Assembly: GCF_004011695.2 (NCBI RefSeq)
Contig: NC_082415.1
Span: 1,116,001-1,180,000 of the forward strand
Direction: 5' to 3'
Length of the DNA: 64,000 bases
From: Ascochyta rabiei
Lineage: Eukaryota; Ascomycota; Dothideomycetes; Pleosporales; Didymellaceae
The first letter of the stretch is position 1, and each line of letters begins with the position of its first letter. Positions 60,988 to 64,000 of this stretch are shown in pieces. Position numbers and translations under genes: made by a program. The notes beneath the pieces were generated by a model that saw only the letters and a list, made by a program, of their open reading frames with translations, had not been told where the DNA came from and did not search any database.

Positions 60988-61900
60988 ATGTCTGACAACG
61001 GCGAAATCGAGGTCGAGAGCCCCGCTGGCTACCCCGTGCTCCCTAAGGAGGTCACCGAGGAGATTGGCAGCATCAAGCTGTTCAACAAGGTTTGCATACG
61101 CCCAGCGCCCGCGCATCGCTACACACTGAAAACAGACTGACACGGCGCAGTGGTCCTACGAGGAGGTCGAGGTCCGCGACATGTCGCTCACGTACGTTAC
61201 CGCCCCCTGATTCGCACCCCAGTGCCGCGCGCACATCGAACACTCGAACGCTCGTATTCTTTGGCACACCGGGGAATGGAGATAGCTTGCCTTGCGAAGT
61301 CCATCGGCTAACTGATGCTCGCAGCGACTACATCCAGATCCGCTCGCCCGTCTACACATCGCACTCTGCCGGCCGATATGCCGTCAAGCGCTTCAGGAAG
61401 GCCCAGTGCCCCATCATTGAGCGTCTCACCAACTCGCTCATGATGAACGGCCGCAACAACGGAAAGAAGCTTATGGCTGTCCGCATTGTCGCCCACGCCT
61501 TTGAGATTGTACGTACAACACATGCCATGCTGCATTGGCGAGCAGGATACTACAAGGCAATTGCGGTGCTAATACACGGCAGGTCCACATCATGACCGAC
61601 CAGAACCCCATCCAGGTCGCCGTCGATGCCATTGTCAACTGCGGTCCCCGCGAAGACTCCACCCGTATCGGTTCCGCCGGTACCGTCCGTCGCCAGGCCG
61701 TCGATGTCTCGCCCCTCCGCCGCGTCAACCAGGCCATCGCTCTCCTCACCATCGGTGCCCGTGAGGCCGCTTTCCGCAACGTCAAGACCATCGCCGAGTG
61801 CCTTGCCGAGGAGCTGATCAACGCCGCCAAGGGATCCTCCAACTCGTACGCCATCAAGAAGAAGGACGAGCTCGAGCGTGTCGCCAAGTCCAACCGATAA
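60988..61900 (+). CDS. RPS5: 40S ribosomal protein S5 (uS7)
   Basis: Small-subunit protein uS7, at the head of the 40S near the E site, contacting mRNA and initiation factors. Four exons: 60988-61089, 61151-61191, 61325-61508 and 61583-61900; introns of 61, 133 and 74 nt; 214 residues. The start is [19 protein letters not shown]. The family core reads [20 protein letters not shown], then [40 protein letters not shown], and after intron 3 [40 protein letters not shown], ending LERVAKSNR. Intron-rich 5' ends are common in fungal ribosomal protein genes. Confidence 0.96.
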
Positions 61901-62416
61901 GCGTGGACTTTGTGTGTACTTGTGGGTGTCTGGAAGGAGTTTTTTATCCTGGCATGGTTCTATGGTACGGGGGATCTGATGCTTTGTCAACGGTTCTCTA
62001 GGCTAATAAACACCTCTTTCATGGTTGCATGATCAAAATGGACAATTCGATACCATCTCCATCGAACCTCTTTTGGATGTGCTGTGTGTCGAGGGGTGTG
62101 CTGGGGACAATGGGCAGGACAAAAGACTGCCGCCGCGCCGCATGGTCGAGCCGAAAAATACCAGCTTCATGTAGATGGCATGTAACGAGATGACGAATCC
62201 AGACATGTCTTTATATACCCTTTTCTTCCTCTAGCACTGTTCGCCTGCAAAGTTACGTCGACACCGACCAGTATCTTTAGCAGTATCATCGACATGCTGA
62301 CCTGGTTTCGGAAACATAGCATTTGCGTTTCATGCTGTTTACGGGTTGTTGTATCACACGCCTGCTCATTTATTGGATATCACCCCCTCTATCCGCTCAG
62401 GAACCGGTCCGCAATC
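61901..62416. other. Convergent spacer after RPS5
   Basis: 516 bp between convergent stop codons. No gene recognised. Confidence 0.5.
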
Positions 62417-63433
62417 TTACACCCTAGCTCTTGCTCTGACCGCCCTCTCCAGCATCCCGCCAAACTCGTTGAACCCAACTTTGCCACCACGCGCCTCTCC
62501 AAACTTCTCAGCGTCTGCATACACCCGCTCCATGATATCCTTATCGACTCTAACCAGCCACCCTTGACTTGTGATCAAGACCTTGGCGCCGTCCTTTGCC
62601 AACTGTCCCAGGACCCCACTAGCCCTGACCAGTCTCTCCACCCACACTCGATCCTTGCCCTCAGTCCAGGCTACATCGACCAGATCCACACAGCCAGCGC
62701 TGTCCACTGCATCCCTCACACTCCGCACCACTCTCTCCCTACGCTCCTGCTCCTCCTCCAGCTCCCTCTCCACCTCGCGCTTCCGCTCCTCCCTCTCCCG
62801 CCTCTCGCGCTCGACAATCTCCGCCTCGGCAGCCGCCCGCCGCGCCTTCTCAGCCGCAAGCGCAGCGTCACGCTCCTCGGCACCTTCGGCCGCCTGCAGG
62901 CGCCGCAGCTCGGCTTCCTGCCGGTGAAACTCGTGGTACGCGCGCCGCTGGTCTTTGCGGGCGAGGGATTTCGCTTTCTTGGCACCGACGGCGCGGTTTT
63001 GCGGTGTTGGGCGCGGGCGCTCGTTCGCGGGGCCTGCGTCTTCCGGGAGTTCGAAAGCGCCGTTGGGTTGGGGTTGTTGGTGTTGCTCTGCGGGGCCTGG
63101 CTGCGGGGCTGCGGGTTCGATTTCGTCTTCGACGTGCGCTTGGAGACCGGGCTGTCCGGTTTGGGGCCGCGGCTCTTGGGGTACGTCGCGTACGTCGTGT
63201 GGCTCATTTTGTTGTGTTTCTTGTTCTTGGTCGTGATTTGTGTCTTGCCCTAGCCCGTCTGTCGTGTTCCCGAGCTGTCGTGTGTTGTACCATTCGGCGA
63301 TTTGTGGGGCGTAATAAAGTGTGCCGCAGAGAACAGCTGTGTGGATGAGGTCTTGAGCAACTGGTGTCCCGGGTTTCGTGAATGGTAGGAGGAGGTTGAG
63401 GAGCGTTATTGGGAGAGAAAGTAGGGCGCCCAT
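62417..63433 (-). CDS. Membrane-anchored charged coiled-coil protein (unknown function)
   Basis: Not recognised. Single exon, 338 residues from ATG 63433. The N-terminus MGALLSLPITLLNLLLPFTK plus DLIHTAVLCGTLYYAPQIA forms one or two membrane segments. An acidic, Gln-rich linker (QPGPAEQHQQPQPNG) follows, then a dense Glu/Arg/Ala coiled coil (about residues 160-240, RREREERKREVERELEEEQE). The last 90 residues look folded: VDLVDVAWTEGKDRVWVERL, ASGVLGQLAKDGAKVLITSQ, and a tail ending GGMLERAVRARARV. The plan of an anchor, a charged helix and a small C-terminal domain resembles DDRGK1-type ER proteins, but I see no specific signature. Confidence 0.7.
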   Translation of the reverse strand: MGALLSLPITLLNLLLPFTKPGTPVAQDLIHTAVLCGTLYYAPQIAEWYNTRQLGNTTDGLGQDTNHDQEQETQQNEPHDVRDVPQEPRPQTGQPGLQAHVEDEIEPAAPQPGPAEQHQQPQPNGAFELPEDAGPANERPRPTPQNRAVGAKKAKSLARKDQRRAYHEFHRQEAELRRLQAAEGAEERDAALAAEKARRAAAEAEIVERERREREERKREVERELEEEQERRERVVRSVRDAVDSAGCVDLVDVAWTEGKDRVWVERLVRASGVLGQLAKDGAKVLITSQGWLVRVDKDIMERVYADAEKFGEARGGKVGFNEFGGMLERAVRARARV

Positions 63434-64000
63434 GGTGGCTGCGGGGCTTGATGCTCGGATTATTGCGATTTCCTAGTGCTTTTGAGGAGAAATTCTTGTG
63501 CTGAAAGTTCGAATTTGGCTAATTGAGGGGTTCCGATGCGAACGCTGTGTGTTGTGCAATGCGTGACGTGACTGGTGGTCGAGGGTTTGTAAGTTTGCGA
63601 GTTGAATCGCAAATGTTGAAATCACCGATGATGATGCTGCTGCAGGGCTGAGCTAGCCTCATCGGTCCTTAGCGCTCATTCTTCAGCATGTCTGAGGCTT
63701 CTCTTAATATACTGTCCTCGGCTCGTGTAATGAGCCTGGAGGCCTCCACTAGGGCTTATGCGATTGTTAGTATCTTCCTCGTCTATCAAGCACCGCTCAA
63801 CTAGCACCTAAGATTGAGAGAATTGGTAGCCCACTTTCCTTGCAACGCACATCCCATCTTCAAGCTATCCCAACAACATGGTTGTCTTGCCCACTGGATA
63901 CCCGCATCTGTATATTGCTCTTCGGACCTACACTTCTTTCCGTCAGGTTTACAACGTCACTAACACCGCTTGTCAAGCGCCCGGCTCTCGCCAGCTCCAG
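63434..64000. other. Right-hand end, possible 5' part of another gene
   Basis: Contains the promoter of the minus-strand gene. On the plus strand, ATG 63878 opens a frame (MVVLPTGYPHLYIALRTYTS..) that runs off the window end after 41 codons. A second start at 63688 (MSEASLNILSSARV) could also join by an intron. Neither is recognised; too short to call. Confidence 0.3.

Noticed and set aside
1..64000. Biosynthetic gene cluster, integrated virus, transposon or large mobile element
   Set aside because: No polyketide or peptide synthase, terpene cyclase, transposase, reverse transcriptase, integrase, tyrosine recombinase or viral gene was seen. Neighbouring genes have unrelated housekeeping roles.

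Overview
This window is a stretch of filamentous ascomycete (Pezizomycotina) nuclear chromosome. I infer a Dothideomycete-like fungus from gene architecture, without a database search. The evidence is about 25 protein genes in 64 kb, most split by short introns (44-80 nt, GTRNGT donors, CTAAC-like branch sites), typical fungal proteins, and simple-sequence tracts plus a RIP-like repeat pair confined to intergenic DNA. No rRNA, tRNA, CRISPR, plasmid, prophage, intact transposon or secondary-metabolite cluster is recognisable.

Left part (1-20 kb): the 3' part of a PAP2-type lipid phosphatase gene with an in-frame TAG; an Hsp70/HSPA12-like protein (-); a 2-kb block of micro- and minisatellites; TAF4 (-) divergent from the mRNA 3'-end endonuclease YSH1 (+); an intracellular GH13 alpha-amylase (-) divergent from an OGFr-domain gene (+); a 74-residue complex I B15-like subunit (-) divergent from a glutathione S-transferase (+); and the mitochondrial phosphate carrier (-).

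Middle part (20-47 kb): an unrecognised coiled-coil protein (-); a gene-poor island (22.1-24.3 kb) with an orphan ORF broken by a 16-bp tandem duplication; an FMP42-type MFS transporter (+); an AT-rich spacer with two near-identical 147-bp repeats that differ only by transitions; a BTB/Whi2-like protein (-); an OSGIN-like flavoprotein (-); a VHS-GAT (LSB5-type) trafficking protein (-); an App1-type phosphatidate phosphatase (+); a membrane-tethered DUF3445 protein (+); a coiled-coil protein of the family often labelled 'pathway-specific nitrogen regulator' (-); and a 905-residue fungal protein of unknown function (-).

Right part (47-64 kb): a Pth11/rhodopsin-fold membrane protein, a PTC6-like PP2C phosphatase, importin beta-1 (KAP95), a Mn-type CDF transporter, a coiled-coil protein and ribosomal protein S5, all on +; then a membrane-anchored charged protein (-).

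The genes are mostly independent housekeeping functions: transcription and 3'-end processing, nuclear import, translation, mitochondrial phosphate and respiration, endosomal and actin trafficking. They do not form one pathway. Gene models were assembled by hand by joining open frames across consensus splice sites, and every reported join keeps the frame. Functions are by recognition of motifs and family sequence. I found no clear undescribed multigene system. The best leads are the membrane-tethered DUF3445 protein, the 905-residue Cys-rich unknown, the frameshifted orphan ORF with its flanking dispersed repeats, and the interrupted phosphatase gene.
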